NCBI GenBank assembly: GCA_028752905.1
Contig: JAQNBH010000008.1
Coordinates: forward strand, 1,194,346-1,258,345
Length of the DNA: 64,000 nucleotides
Direction: 5' to 3'
Origin: Cladorhizidae sp. MBARI D1340-BT2
Lineage: Eukaryota > Porifera > Demospongiae > Poecilosclerida > Cladorhizidae
Position 1 is the stretch's first letter. The number at the start of each line of letters is the position of its first letter. The notes beneath the pieces are model-generated. The model was not told where the DNA came from and did not search any database. It saw nothing but the letters and a program-made list of their open reading frames with translations. The translations under genes were made by a program, and so were the position numbers. Of this stretch, positions 54,301 to 64,000 are shown in pieces.

Positions 54301-57300
54301 CATTAGCCTGTGAGTTGTCCAATGGGTAATAAATATTCCCACTCCTCCCGGGCAAAATGCGGGTAGTGCATATAGCTGGCCTCCCCGTATATCCCGGGGC
54401 TTTGTTTAGTACTTTACGTGTAGAGATTTGATGATGGATGATTATGCTGGAGGGATAGCTTCTCTTTGGCTTCCTTGCTCTCCACCTCCTCTCTCACAAC
54501 TACAGCATGAGAAGAATCATATTCATAGGTGTGGTACGTGGTTGCAAGAGTAAGGTGTGGTCTATGTTTTGAAAAAGGAGAGAATGCTTGTCAACAAAAG
54601 TGATACAAAAATCCAATAAAAAATGTATGTATAATTAGCAGTGCTTATATGACCTTTATGCTTCCTTGGCCAGCACACCTTACCTACTTATGGCCAAGCC
54701 AAGCCACAAGAACAAGCTATTGCTGAGTGTTTGTGAGCAATAAACTAATAGTGTTAAATAAGATAATGGTATTCATAGTTGTGGTCAGCATGCGGGCACA
54801 AATACCAGCCACAATGTTTATCAACAATGGGCTATCTCGTAATATATGGTTGCTAGGGACATCATGAATTTCTGACTTGGTGTGAGCTGAAACTGGTTCA
54901 GTTTATTTTTTACTTCCCCAGCGATCTGATGGTGAGAGGGTACGTAGGTCGCAGTGCATTGGTAAGAGAAAATATGGCTGCAGGGAGGAGTAGAATCTGC
55001 CACCCTTTACCCATCCTTTACTCCGATAAAATCATGTGACAACTTGGAGCTCATTGGCTCTATCTAAATTCCTGTGGAGCACAGAATCATGTCTGGTGTG
55101 CAACCAGTTTTCTGGAAAGGGATGATTGCAGTGTAGATATTTATCAGGGGTGGTTTCACAAGGGGGAGTAGGGGGTTCATGATTCTGAGCATTTCAACCA
55201 TCCCTTCCAAATACCCGAGCCAATTTTGAATTTGAGGGAGAGGGGGGTGCAGCAGACCAGGTTATTGGGCAGGCTAAAGACTTGTTTGGGATATTTATAG
55301 AAGAAATGTTGGGGATATTTATAGAAGAAATGTTGGGGATATTTATAGAAGAAATGTTGGGGACGAAATGTTTGGGACATTTTTTATAAATGTTTAGGAC
55401 ACCAAAACTAAGCGAGGCCAGTATCGTTTTATGTATGAGCAGGCAGGCTCTATTCATGTCAGGACAGGCAATAGTCAGTTTTATGACCTGGCTTTCAGGA
55501 CAGACCATGATCAGTCTTAGGCTTTCAGAACAGCGTCAAGACAGTAACTTTTAGGACAACCTCCAGGCACTCATGGCTTTGCTTTTAGGACAGCATCAAG
55601 CCACTCTTATGACCCGGCTGTTAGGACAGCATCAAACCACTCTTATGACCTGGCTGTTAGGACAGCATCAAGCCACTCTTATGACCTGGCTGTTAGGACA
55701 GCATCAAGACACTCTTATGACCTGGCTGTTAGGACAGCATCAAGACACTCTTATGACCTGGCTGTTAGGACAGCATCAAGACACTCTTATGACCCGGCTG
55801 TTAGGACAGCATCAAGCCACTCTTATGACCTGGCTGTTAGGACAGCATCAAGACACTCTTATGACCCGGCTGTTAGGACAGCATCAAGCCTCTTATGACC
55901 CGGCTGTTAGGACAGCATCAAACCACTCTTATGACCTGGCTGTTAGGACAGCATCAAGACACTCTTATGACCTGGCTGTTAGGACAGCATCAAGCCATTC
56001 TTATGACCTGGCTGTTAGGACAGCATCAAGACACTCTTATGACCAGGCTGTTAGGACAGCATCAAGCCATTCTTATGACCTGGCTGTTAGGACAGCATCA
56101 AGACACTCTTATGACCTGGCTGTTAGGACAGCATCAAGACACTCTTATGACCAGGCTTTTAGGACAGCATCAGGACACTTTTATGACTTAGCATCAGGAC
56201 ATCTTATAGCTTGGATGTTAGGACAGCATCAAGCCACTCTTATGACCTGGCTGTCACGACAGCATCAAGTCTTATGACCTGGCTTTTAGGACAGCATCAA
56301 GTTTTATGACCTGGCTTTTAGGACAGCATCAAGTCTTATGACCTGGCTGTCAGGACAGCATCAAGTCTTATCACCTGGCTGTCAGGACAGCATCAAGTCT
56401 TATGACCTGGCTATCAGGACAGCATCATATGACCTGGCTGTTAGGACAGCATCAAGTCTTATGACCAAGGATGGTGATGAGTCCTGGTATCGGTATGTCT
56501 GTCCTGGTATCAGGATGGTGTGTGTGTGTTCTATTATCAGACTAGGGCCTGGTATCAGAGTGGTTTGGTGTTTGTGTCCTGCAGACTAGGATGCTATGTT
56601 TGTCCTGATATGAGGATGGTGTGTGTGTCCTGTTATTAGACTAGGACTGTGTTTGTCCTGTTATCAGACAAGGACAGTGTCTGTGTCCTGGTATCGGAGT
56701 AAAGTGGTGTGTGTCCTGGTATTAGACTAGGACAGTATGTGTGTCCTATCAGAGTAGTATGGTATGTGTGTCCTGGATCAGAGGATGGTGTGTGTGTCCT
56801 GGTATCAGAGTAGGATGGTGTGTGTGTCCTGGTATCAGAGTAGGATGGTGTGTGTGTCCTGGTATCAGAGTAGGATGGTGTGTGTGTCCTGGTATCAGAG
56901 TAGGATGGTGTGTGTCCTGGTATTACAGTAGGATGGTGTGTGTGTCCTGGTATCAGAGTAGGATGGTGTGTGTGTCCTGGTATCAGAGTAGGATGGTGTG
57001 TGTGTCCTGGTATCAGAGTAGGATGGTGTGTCCGTCCTGGTATCAGAGTAGGATGGTGTATGTGTGTCCTGGTATCAGAGTAGGATGGTGTGTGTGTCCT
57101 GGTATCAGAGTAGGATGGTGTGTGTGTCCTGGTATCAGAGTAGGATGGTGTCTGTGTGTCCTGGTATCAGAGTAGGATGGTGTGTGTCCTGGTATCAGAG
57201 TAGGATGGTGTGTGTCCTGGTATCAGAGTAGGATGGTGTCTGTGTGTCCTGGTATCAGAGTAGGATGGTGTGTGTGTCCTGGTATCAGAGTAGGACGGTG

Positions 57301-60300
57301 TCTTTGTGAACTGGTCATGTGATTACAAGACATTATAAACTACATAGTTAACAGTGTTAGACCTGACATCCATAATTTGACTATTTACCATCAAGTAACC
57401 ATATGCACGGTCCAAGTTTACGCTGATAGCCACTAACTCGCTCGCATTCCTACGCCTGAATATCAAATATGCTAACTCATTCAAAAGTTATTTGCTCTTC
57501 ATCGTAATCACATGACCAGTGTTAACTATATGCATGTTGTTATTAAATATAATATCTGGTAATCACATGACCAGTGCTAACTATGTATGTTGTTAGTAAA
57601 TATAATGTCTGGTAATCACATGACCAGTGCTAACTATGTATGTTGTTAGTAAATATAATGTCTGGTAATCACATGACCAGTGCTAACTATGTATGTTGTT
57701 AGTAAATATAATATCTGGTAATCACATGACCAGTGTTAACTATGTATGTTGTTAGTAAATATAATATCTGGTAGTCACATGACCAGTGCTAACTATGTAT
57801 ATTGTTAGTAAATATAATATCTGGTAACACATGACCAGTGCTATGTATGTTGTTTAAATATAATATCTGGTAGTCACATGACCAGTGCTAACTATGTATG
57901 TTGTTAGTAAATATAATGTCTGGTAATCACATGACCAGTTTGCTTCAAACACTAGTGCATGAGGAGCATGAGGAGGATGACTGTCAAGTACCTTAAGCCC
58001 ACATGTGTTTCTTGATTCGTACTTGTGTCCACCTGCTGGTCCTCGTGTCCCCTTCCTCCTCTAGAGTCACTTACACACGGAGACAGAGCTTTGAGCAGCA
58101 CGCAAGCTCTCCTCCAGACTGCTTGGCTAGGAGATGCTGTCTCTGTCAAGCGATGTTTAGAGGTGAGAAAGATGAAGAAAGAGTGATCATTGGTGTGTGT
58201 GATAGTGCGTGCGAGAGAAAGAAAGAGTACGTGTGTTGTGTGCGTCTTGTGTGAGTACATGTGTGTATGTGTGTGTGTGTGTGTGTGTAGAGTGAGGAGT
58301 GAATGTTGTGAGTGTTAAAAAAATAAGGGTGGGTAACATAGGTTGAGGATTGAAGTAAGTTGACCTTTGACTTGTCCTTGTGCAGTCTGGCAAGAACTAC
58401 CTGGATGTGAACTGCCGTAATGGCGACGGGATGACTCCTCTGTTGCTAGTCACTCGTGACATCGCCCTCTTTGAGAAGATCCTGAAGGCTATGGAGACTA
58501 ACTATGACCCCATTGCCACTATGCAGGACCTCATTGACAACTATGCGTAAGTGGTATCCATGGTGATCTTTATCCGTGCCCTGCCTAGCTCGTAATCTCT
58601 AGCCATAACCCTTACCTAGCTATGAAATGAACTACACTGCTAGAGCTTAACCCTTACCTAGCCATGACATGGAGCTGCACTGCTAGAGCTTAACCCTTAC
58701 CTAGCCATGACATGGAGCTGCTAGAGCTTAACCCTTACCTAGCCATGACATGGAGCTGCACTGCTAGAGCTTAACCCTTACCTAGCTATGAAATGAACTA
58801 CACTGCTAGAGCTTAATCCTTACCTAGCCATGACATGGAGCTGCTAGAGCTTAACTCTTACCTAGCCATGACATGGAGCTGCACTGCTAGAGCTTTGTGC
58901 ATCCATTTTGATTGCAAGAGAGAGGACAGAAGGAAGACTTCAATCAGCTGTCTGCTGGCAGAGCTAGCTGAGATCTTTCTTTAATGTGAGTACAGCGATA
59001 CCTTGATAGAATATGTATCTTGATAGAATATGTATCTTGATGGAATATGTATCTTGATAGAATATGTATCTTGATAGAATATGTATCTTGATAGAATATG
59101 TATCTTGATAGAATATGCATCTTGATAGAATATGCATCTTGATAGAATATGCATCTTGATAGAATATGCATCTTGATAGAATATGCATCTTGATAGAATA
59201 TGTATCTTGATAGAATATGTATCTTGATAGAATATGTATCGTGATAGAATATGTATCGTGATAGAATATGTATCTTGATACAATATGTATCTTGATAGAA
59301 TTTGTATCTTGATAGAATATGTATCTTGATAGAATATGTATCTTGATAGAATATGTATCTTGATAGAATATGTATCTTGATAGAATATGTATCTTGATAG
59401 AATATGTATCTTGATAGAATATGTATCTTGATAGAATATGTATCTTGATAGAATATGTATCTTGATAGAATATGTATCTTGATAGAATATGCATCTTGAT
59501 AGAATATGTATCTTGATAGAATATGTATCTTGATAGAATATGTATCTTGATAGAATAAGTATCTTTTTGATAGAATATGTATCTTGATAGAATATGTATC
59601 TTGATAGAATATGTATCTTGATAGAATATGCATCTTGATAGAATATGCATCTTGATAGAATATGTATCTTGATAGAATATGTATCTTGATAGAATATGTA
59701 TCTTGATAGAATATGTATCTTGATAGAATATGTATCTTTTTGATAGAAAATGTATCTTGATAGAATATGTATCTTGATAGAATATGTATCTTGATAGAAT
59801 ATGTATCTTGATAGGATATGCATCTTGATAGAATATGTATCTTGATAGAATACGTATCTTGATAGAATATGTATCTTGATAGAATATGTATTTTGATAGA
59901 ATATGTATCTTTTTGATAGAATATGCATCTTGATAGAATATGTATCTTGATAGAATATGTATCTTGATAGAATATGTATCTTTTTGATAGAATATGTATC
60001 TTGATAGAATATGTATCTTGATAGAATATGTATCTTGATAGAATATGTATCTTGATAGAATATGTATCTTGATAGAATATGCATCTTGATAGAATATGTA
60101 TCTTGATAGAATATGTATCTTGATAGAATATGTATCTTGATAGAATATGTATCTTTTTGATAGAATATGTATCTTGATAGAATATGTATCTTGACAGAAT
60201 GTTGATAGAATATGTATCTTGATAGAATGTCTCCTGATATAATATGTATCTTGATAGAATATGTATCTTGATAGAATATGTATCTTGATAGAATATGCAT

Positions 60301-61568
60301 CTTGATAGAATATGTATCTTGATAGAATATGCATCTTGATAGAATATGCATCTTGATAGAATATGTATCTTGATAGAATATGTATCTTGATAGAATATGT
60401 ATCGTGATAGAATATGTATCGTGATAGAATATGTATCTTGATAGAATATGTATCTTGATAGAATTTGTATCTTGATAGAATATGTATCTTGATAGAATAT
60501 GTATCTTGATAGAATATGTATCTTGATAGAATATGTATCTTGATAGAATATGTATCTTGATAGAATATGTATCTTGATAGAATATGTATCTTGATAGAAT
60601 ATGTATCTTGATAGAATATGTATCTTGATAGAATATGCATCTTGATAGAATATGTATCTTGATAGAATATGTATCTTGATAGAATATGTATCTTGATAGA
60701 ATATGTATCTTTTTGATAGAATATGTATCTTGATAGAATATGTATCTTGATAGAATATGTATCTTGATAGAATATGCATCTTGATAGAATATGCATCTTG
60801 ATAGAATATGTATCTTGATAGAATATGTATCTTGATAGAATATGTATCTTGATAGAATATGTATCTTGATAGAATATGTATCTTTTTGATAGAAAATGTA
60901 TCTTGATAGAATATGTATCTTGATAGAATATGTATCTTGATAGAATATGTATCTTGATAGGATATGCATCTTGATAGAATATGTATCTTGATAGAATATG
61001 TATCTTGATAGAATATGTATCTTGATAGAATATGTATTTTGATAGAATATGTATCTTTTTGATAGAATATGCATCTTGATAGAATATGTATCTTGATAGA
61101 ATATGTATCTTGATAGAATATGTATCTTTTTGATAGAATATGTATCTTGATAGAATATGTATCTTGATAGAATATGTATCTTGATAGAATATGTATCTTG
61201 ATAGAATATGTATCTTGATAGAATATGCATCTTGATAGAATATGTATCTTGATAGAATATGTATCTTGATAGAATATGTATCTTGATAGAATATGTATCT
61301 TTTTGATAGAATATGTATCTTGATAGAATATGTTGTAACTCTTTTTTACAGTTTTCCTTTAAAATTTGCTCATAGCAATACATATTTCACCCTCCCCCCC
61401 CCACCCCACCACCCCCTCACACACTACCTTCTTATTTCCCCCCTCAATCCAGGGATGTGAACTTCTGTGACCAGAAGGGACGTAGTGCCATGCACATGGT
61501 GGCCTCCAGTGAGAGTGTCCGTGCTAGGAAGATGGTCTCCCTCCTTCTAAAGAGTGGAGCCTCAGCAG
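48273..61568 (+). CDS. Second ROCO-like gene, N-terminal ankyrin exons, 3' end outside window
   Basis: Six exons with matching phases encode 236 residues from ATG 48,273 to the last donor at 61,569. The N-terminus is MAISSSDLLKRYHRVAEDTL. Ankyrin-type repeats follow: VLEAAEDGEVDRLSSLLQ, GDTPLIRATREGCMGVVNVL with LKHGADITIKN, ALLQTAWLGDAVSVKRCLE, VNCRNGDGMTPLLLVTRD and VNFCDQKGRSAMHMVASSES. The style matches the N-terminal ankyrin region expected before exon A of the first ROCO gene, so a tandem ROCO paralog is the best guess. An unrelated ankyrin protein is possible, because the Roc and kinase parts lie beyond the window. Confidence 0.82.
48461..48497 (+). CDS. Second gene exon 2 (37-bp microexon)
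   Basis: Acceptor TTTTTATGCAG, phase 2 in, phase 0 out (GCTGAG|GTACTG). It encodes RCRSDGAVLEAAE. With this exon the frame is restored into exon 3, giving VLEAAEDGEVDRLSSLL, a clean ankyrin start. A direct join of exon 1 to exon 3 would be out of frame. Confidence 0.82.
48498..49135. other. Second gene intron 2, unique part
   Basis: Contains TTGTTGTTG and GTGTGTGCATGTGTGTGCAT low-complexity at 48,770-48,825. No exon recognised. Confidence 0.5.
49137..49365. repeat. 54-bp repeat (ATGACATGGAATGCCCCCCA)
   Basis: Four to five copies of a unit containing ATGACATGGAATGCCCCCCA, AGATTGCTGGGGTGCACATG and AGCAC. Confidence 0.9.
49633..50797. repeat. 39-bp minisatellite (CTCACTCCTCCTTGCATATC)
   Basis: About 30 copies of CTCACTCCTCCTTGCATATC then AATGGCTGAGACTTCTAAT, with a single C/T variant (CCCACT) distributed in blocks. 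The unit is 13 codons long, so frames on both strands stay open. The array lies in intron 2 of the second gene and is not considered coding. Confidence 0.95.
50876..51101 (+). CDS. Second gene exon 3: ankyrin repeats
   Basis: Acceptor CCATTTCTAG, phase 0 in, phase 1 out (TTGCTGG|GTATGT). It encodes DGEVDRLSSLLQHSPECVNA, then RCPSSGDTPLIRATREGC and VVNVLLKHGADITIKN, a canonical ankyrin repeat, then ASGDSVLDVG. Confidence 0.93.
51110..53848. repeat. 40-bp minisatellite derived from a splice-donor region
   Basis: About 68 copies of an almost invariant 40-bp unit: GTGTGGTATTAAATAGCTAG then TGAGTGAGTTTGTGTCTGCA. It begins right after the exon 3 donor, whose own intron start (TGTGAGTGAATCCTTGTTGA then GTGTGGTATTAAATAG) is the first diverged copy. 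Each unit holds an acceptor-like TTTGTGTCTGCAG and a donor-like TAGTGAGTGAG. Confidence 0.96.
53849..55560. other. Second gene intron 3, unique part with an unidentified relic
   Basis: The minus strand at 53,925-54,342 has two overlapping frames that together look coding-like (CTYSPTVADHCGQLIQDSIL and RGPCFKIIDPWLLDHDIFEI), joined by a shift near 54,165. I recognise no family. It may be an old transposon or gene fragment. GATATTTATAGAAGAAATGT is repeated three times at 55,288-55,360. The rest shows nothing. Confidence 0.35.
55573..56460. repeat. 36-bp minisatellite (TTAGGACAGCATCAAGCCAC)
   Basis: About 24 copies of TTAGGACAGCATCAAGCCAC then TCTTATGACCTGGCTG. Shorter, diverged copies lie at the 3' end (56,160-56,460). 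Confidence 0.95.
56480..57305. repeat. 28-bp minisatellite (GTGTGTCCTGGTATCAGAGT)
   Basis: About 27 copies of GTGTGTGTCCTGGTATCAGA then GTAGGATG, degenerate at the 5' side (56,480-56,760) and homogeneous afterwards. Confidence 0.94.
57530..57950. repeat. 53-60-bp repeat (AATCACATGACCAGTGCTAA)
   Basis: About seven copies of a unit containing AATCACATGACCAGTGCTAA, CTATGTATGTTGTTAGTAAA and TATAATATCTGGT. Confidence 0.93.
58065..58162 (+). CDS. Second gene exon 4
   Basis: Acceptor TTCCTCCTCTAG, phase 1 in, phase 0 out (TTAGAG|GTGAGA). It encodes ESLTHGDRALSSTQALLQTA then WLGDAVSVKRCLE, the first helices of an ankyrin repeat. Confidence 0.88.
58386..58546 (+). CDS. Second gene exon 5: ankyrin repeat
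   Basis: Acceptor CCTTGTGCAG, phase 0 in, phase 2 out (AACTATGC|GTAAGT). It encodes SGKNYLDVNCRNGDGMTPLL, then LVTRDIALFEKILKAMET and MQDLIDNY. DGMTPLLLVTRD is an ankyrin helix 1 motif. Confidence 0.92.
58600..58895. repeat. 43-bp repeat (TAGAGCTTAACCCTTACCTA)
   Basis: About seven copies of GCTAGAGCTTAACCCTTACC then TAGCCATGACATGGAGCTGC plus ACT; some copies lack the last part. Confidence 0.93.
58995..61335. repeat. 17-bp array (TTGATAGAATATGTATC)
   Basis: About 137 copies of the 17-bp unit, with GCATC, CGTGATAG, TTTTTGATAG and AATTTG variants. Rare variants recur at a spacing of about 1.15 kb (for example CGTGATAG at 59,240 and 60,403; TTTTTGATAGAAAATG at about 59,736 and 60,883), so the array contains a recent large duplication. 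The minus strand has no stops in any frame over most of the array (up to 800 codons of ILSRYIFYQDTYSIK), which reflects the unit and not a gene. Confidence 0.96.
61453..61568 (+). CDS. Second gene exon 6: ankyrin repeat
   Basis: Acceptor CTCAATCCAG, phase 2 in, phase 1 out (TCAGCAG|GTATGT). It encodes ADVNFCDQKGRSAMHMVASS, then VRARKMVSLLLKSGASA. DxxGRSAMHMVA and LLLKSGA are ankyrin motifs. Confidence 0.92.
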
Positions 61569-61570
61569 GT

Positions 61571-61587
61571 ATGTATGTATGTGTGTG

Positions 61588-61640
<53 letters not shown>
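61571..61640. repeat. GTAT/GT microsatellite at the exon 6 donor
   Basis: GTATGTATGTATGTGTG followed by about 25 GT dinucleotides directly after the donor. Confidence 0.9.
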
Positions 61641-61641
<1 letters not shown>

Positions 61642-61915
61642 TACAACAACCTCAAGGCTGTGTAGCAAGTGTATTCATTGAGTGATCCATAGAGGTCTCT
61701 ATGGCAACTTGAGTCAAATAATGGTTGTGTAGAGGTTAAATAGTCCCCTTTCATGCACATTATTCATGGTGAGCAGCTAGTTATGTGCACTTGTTAACAC
61801 TAGAGGATCAAGTAATTGCTATGGCAATCACCTTTGCAGTCACAATGCAATGGTGAGATTTGACCTTTGCTACATGTCTGATTGATCTCCGACTTTATTT
61901 GTGGTTGTTCTTATA
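61641..61915. other. Unique intronic sequence
   Basis: No exon or element recognised. Confidence 0.4.
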
Positions 61916-64000
61916 ACAATTATAGCTGTAGCTATAGCTGTAGTTATATTTAGCTATAGCTGTAGTTATATTTAGCTATGGCTGTAGTTATATTAGTATA
62001 GCTGTAGTTATATTTAGCTATAGCTATAGTTATATTTAGTATTGCTGTAATTATATTTAGCTATAGCTGTAGTTACATTTAGCTATAGCTGTAGTTATAT
62101 TTAGCTATAGCTGTAGCTACTATAGCTGTACATGTAGTTATATTTAGCTACAGCTGTAGTTATATTTAGCTACAGCTGTAGTTATATTTAGCTACAGCTG
62201 TAGTTATATTTAGATACAGCTGTAGTTATATTTAGATACAGATGTAGTTATATTTATGTAATTATATTTAGCTACAGCTGTGGTAATAGCAGTAATTATA
62301 TATAATTATATTTGGCCTGTAATTATATTTAGCTAAAGCTATAATTATATTAGCTATAGCTGTAATTATAATTATTAGCTATAGCTGTAATTATATTAGC
62401 TATAGTTGTAATTATATTAGCTAGAGTGTAATTATATTAGCTATAGCTGTAATTATATTAGCTATAGTTGTAATTATATTAGCTAATTATATTAGCTATA
62501 GCTGTAATTATATTAGCTATAGTTGTAATTATATTAGCTAGAGTGTAATTATATAAGCTATAGTTGTAATTATATTAGCTATAGTAGTAATTATATTAGC
62601 TATAGCTGTAATTATATTAGCTATAGTAGTAATTATATTAGCTATAGCTGTAATTATATTAGCTGTAGCTGTAATTATATTAGCTATAGCTGTAATTATA
62701 TTAGCTAATTATATTAGCTATAGCTGTAATTATATTAGCTATAGTTGTAACTATATTAGCTATAGTTGTAATTATATTAGCTATAGTTGTAATTATATTA
62801 GCTATAGCTGTAATTATATTAGCTATAGTTGTAATTATATTAGCTATAGTTGTAATTATATTAGCTATAGCTGTAATTATATTAGCTATAGATGTAATTA
62901 TATTAGCTATAGTTGTAATTATATTAGCTAATTATATTAGCAATTATATTAGCAATTATAATAGCTATAGATGTAATTATATAAGCTATGGCTGTAATTA
63001 TATTAGCTATAGTTGTAATTATATTAGCTATAGCTGTAATTATATTAGCTATAGTTGTAATTATATTAGCTAGTTGTAATTATATTAGCTATAGCTGTAA
63101 TTATATTAACTGTAGTTGTAATTATATTAGCAAATTATATTAGCTATAGTTGTAATTATATTAGCTATAGTGTAATTATATTAGCTATATTTGTAGTTAT
63201 ATTAGCTATAGCTGTAATTATATTATAATTATATTAGCTATAGTAGCAATTATATTTAATAGCTATAGCTATAATTATATTAGCTATAGTTGTAATTATA
63301 TTAGCTATAGTTGTAATTATATTAGCTATAGTAGTAATTATATTAGCTATAGTTGTAATTATATTAGCTATAGTTGTAATTATATTAGCTATAGTTGTAA
63401 TTATATTAGCTGTAGTAGTAATTATATTAGCTATAGCTGTAATTATATTAGCTATAGCTGTAATTATATTAGCTATAGCTGTAATTTTATTAGCTATAGC
63501 TGTAATTATATTAGCTATAGCTGTAATTATATTAGCTATAGCTGTAATTATATTAGCTATTAATTATATTAGCTATAGCTGTAATTATATTAGCTATAGT
63601 TGTAATTATATTAGTAATTATATTAGCTATAGCTGCTGTAATTATATTAGTAATTATAATAGCTATAGCTGTAATTATATTAGCTATAGTTGTAATTATA
63701 TTAGTAATTATATTAGCTATAGCTGTAATTATATTAGCTATAGCTGTAATTATATTAGCTATAGTTGTAATTATAATAGCTATAGCTGTAATTATATAAG
63801 CTATAGCTGTAATTATATTAGCTATAGCTGTAATTATATTAGCTATAGCTATAATTATATTAATTATATTGGCTATAGTTGTAATTATATTAGCTATAAC
63901 TGTAATTATATTAGCTATAGCTGTAATTATATTAGCTATAGTTGTAATTATACTAGCTGTAGCTGTGATTATATTAGCTATAGTTGTATTTATATTAGTT
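61916..64000. repeat. AT-rich array (TTAGCTATAGCTGTAATTATA)
   Basis: Degenerate units of about 21 bp (TAGCTATAGCTGTAATTATA and TAGCTATAGTTGTAATTATA), with a variant TATATTTAGCTATAGCTGTA family at 61,916-62,290. Units are rich in the self-complementary strings TAGCTATAGCTA and TAATTATA. The array runs off the end of the window. Confidence 0.93.

Noticed and set aside
58944..61383. Minus-strand frames of 600-800 codons (ILSRYIFYQDTYSIK repeats)
   Set aside because: A 17-bp unit without stops on one strand gives three interwoven frames of the same peptide. No start, splice or domain support.

Overview
The window is animal-type eukaryotic DNA: multi-exon genes with GT-AG introns, conserved intron phases, pogo/Tigger-type DNA transposon remains and very large tandem-repeat arrays. 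The gene content (a LRRK1-type ROCO kinase, a SAM-domain gene, a possible NRF1-type promoter element) fits a metazoan. Compact exons in minisatellite-filled introns suggest an early-branching marine invertebrate such as a sponge, but the species cannot be fixed from sequence alone.

1-32,953: a ROCO (LRRK1-like) receptor-free kinase gene on the + strand. Its 5' end lies outside the window. I could place 22 exons between 1,311 and 32,846, and all 21 joins have matching phases. They encode 2,523 residues ending at a TAG, in the order ankyrin repeats, leucine-rich repeats, Roc GTPase, COR, protein kinase (YRDLKSDN and DYG motifs), WD40. Only about 7.6 kb of this 31.5 kb is coding. Nearly every intron holds a minisatellite, including one of about 6.5 kb with a 28-bp unit (14,513-21,020).

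32,954-43,590: the 3' flank. It contains a diverged second copy of the last ROCO exon, expanded into a 34-bp minisatellite (34,480-35,880). It also contains two paralogous 136-bp terminal exons on the minus strand (33,100-33,235 and 36,438-36,573), a near-palindromic foldback of about 0.8 kb, a Tigger-type transposon with frameshifted transposase (38,407-40,310) and a smaller deletion derivative of a second pogo-type element (41,930-42,499).

43,592-48,013 (minus strand): a SAM-domain gene of five placed exons, about 232 residues, with matching phases and a cysteine-rich C-terminal half. Its start codon lies 259 bp from the start codon of a + strand gene, forming a bidirectional promoter region that contains a perfect NRF1-type palindrome.

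48,273-64,000: a second + strand gene. Its first six exons (start ATG to the window edge) encode ankyrin repeats. It is probably the 5' end of a second ROCO gene, tandem to the first. The introns are again filled with arrays of 39, 40, 36, 28, 53, 43 and 17 bp units, and the window ends in an AT-rich array.

Taken together, the region looks like a tandem ROCO-kinase cluster with an interleaved, oppositely oriented SAM-domain gene. The most unusual feature is that several minisatellites have grown out of exon ends, splice sites or a whole coding exon.
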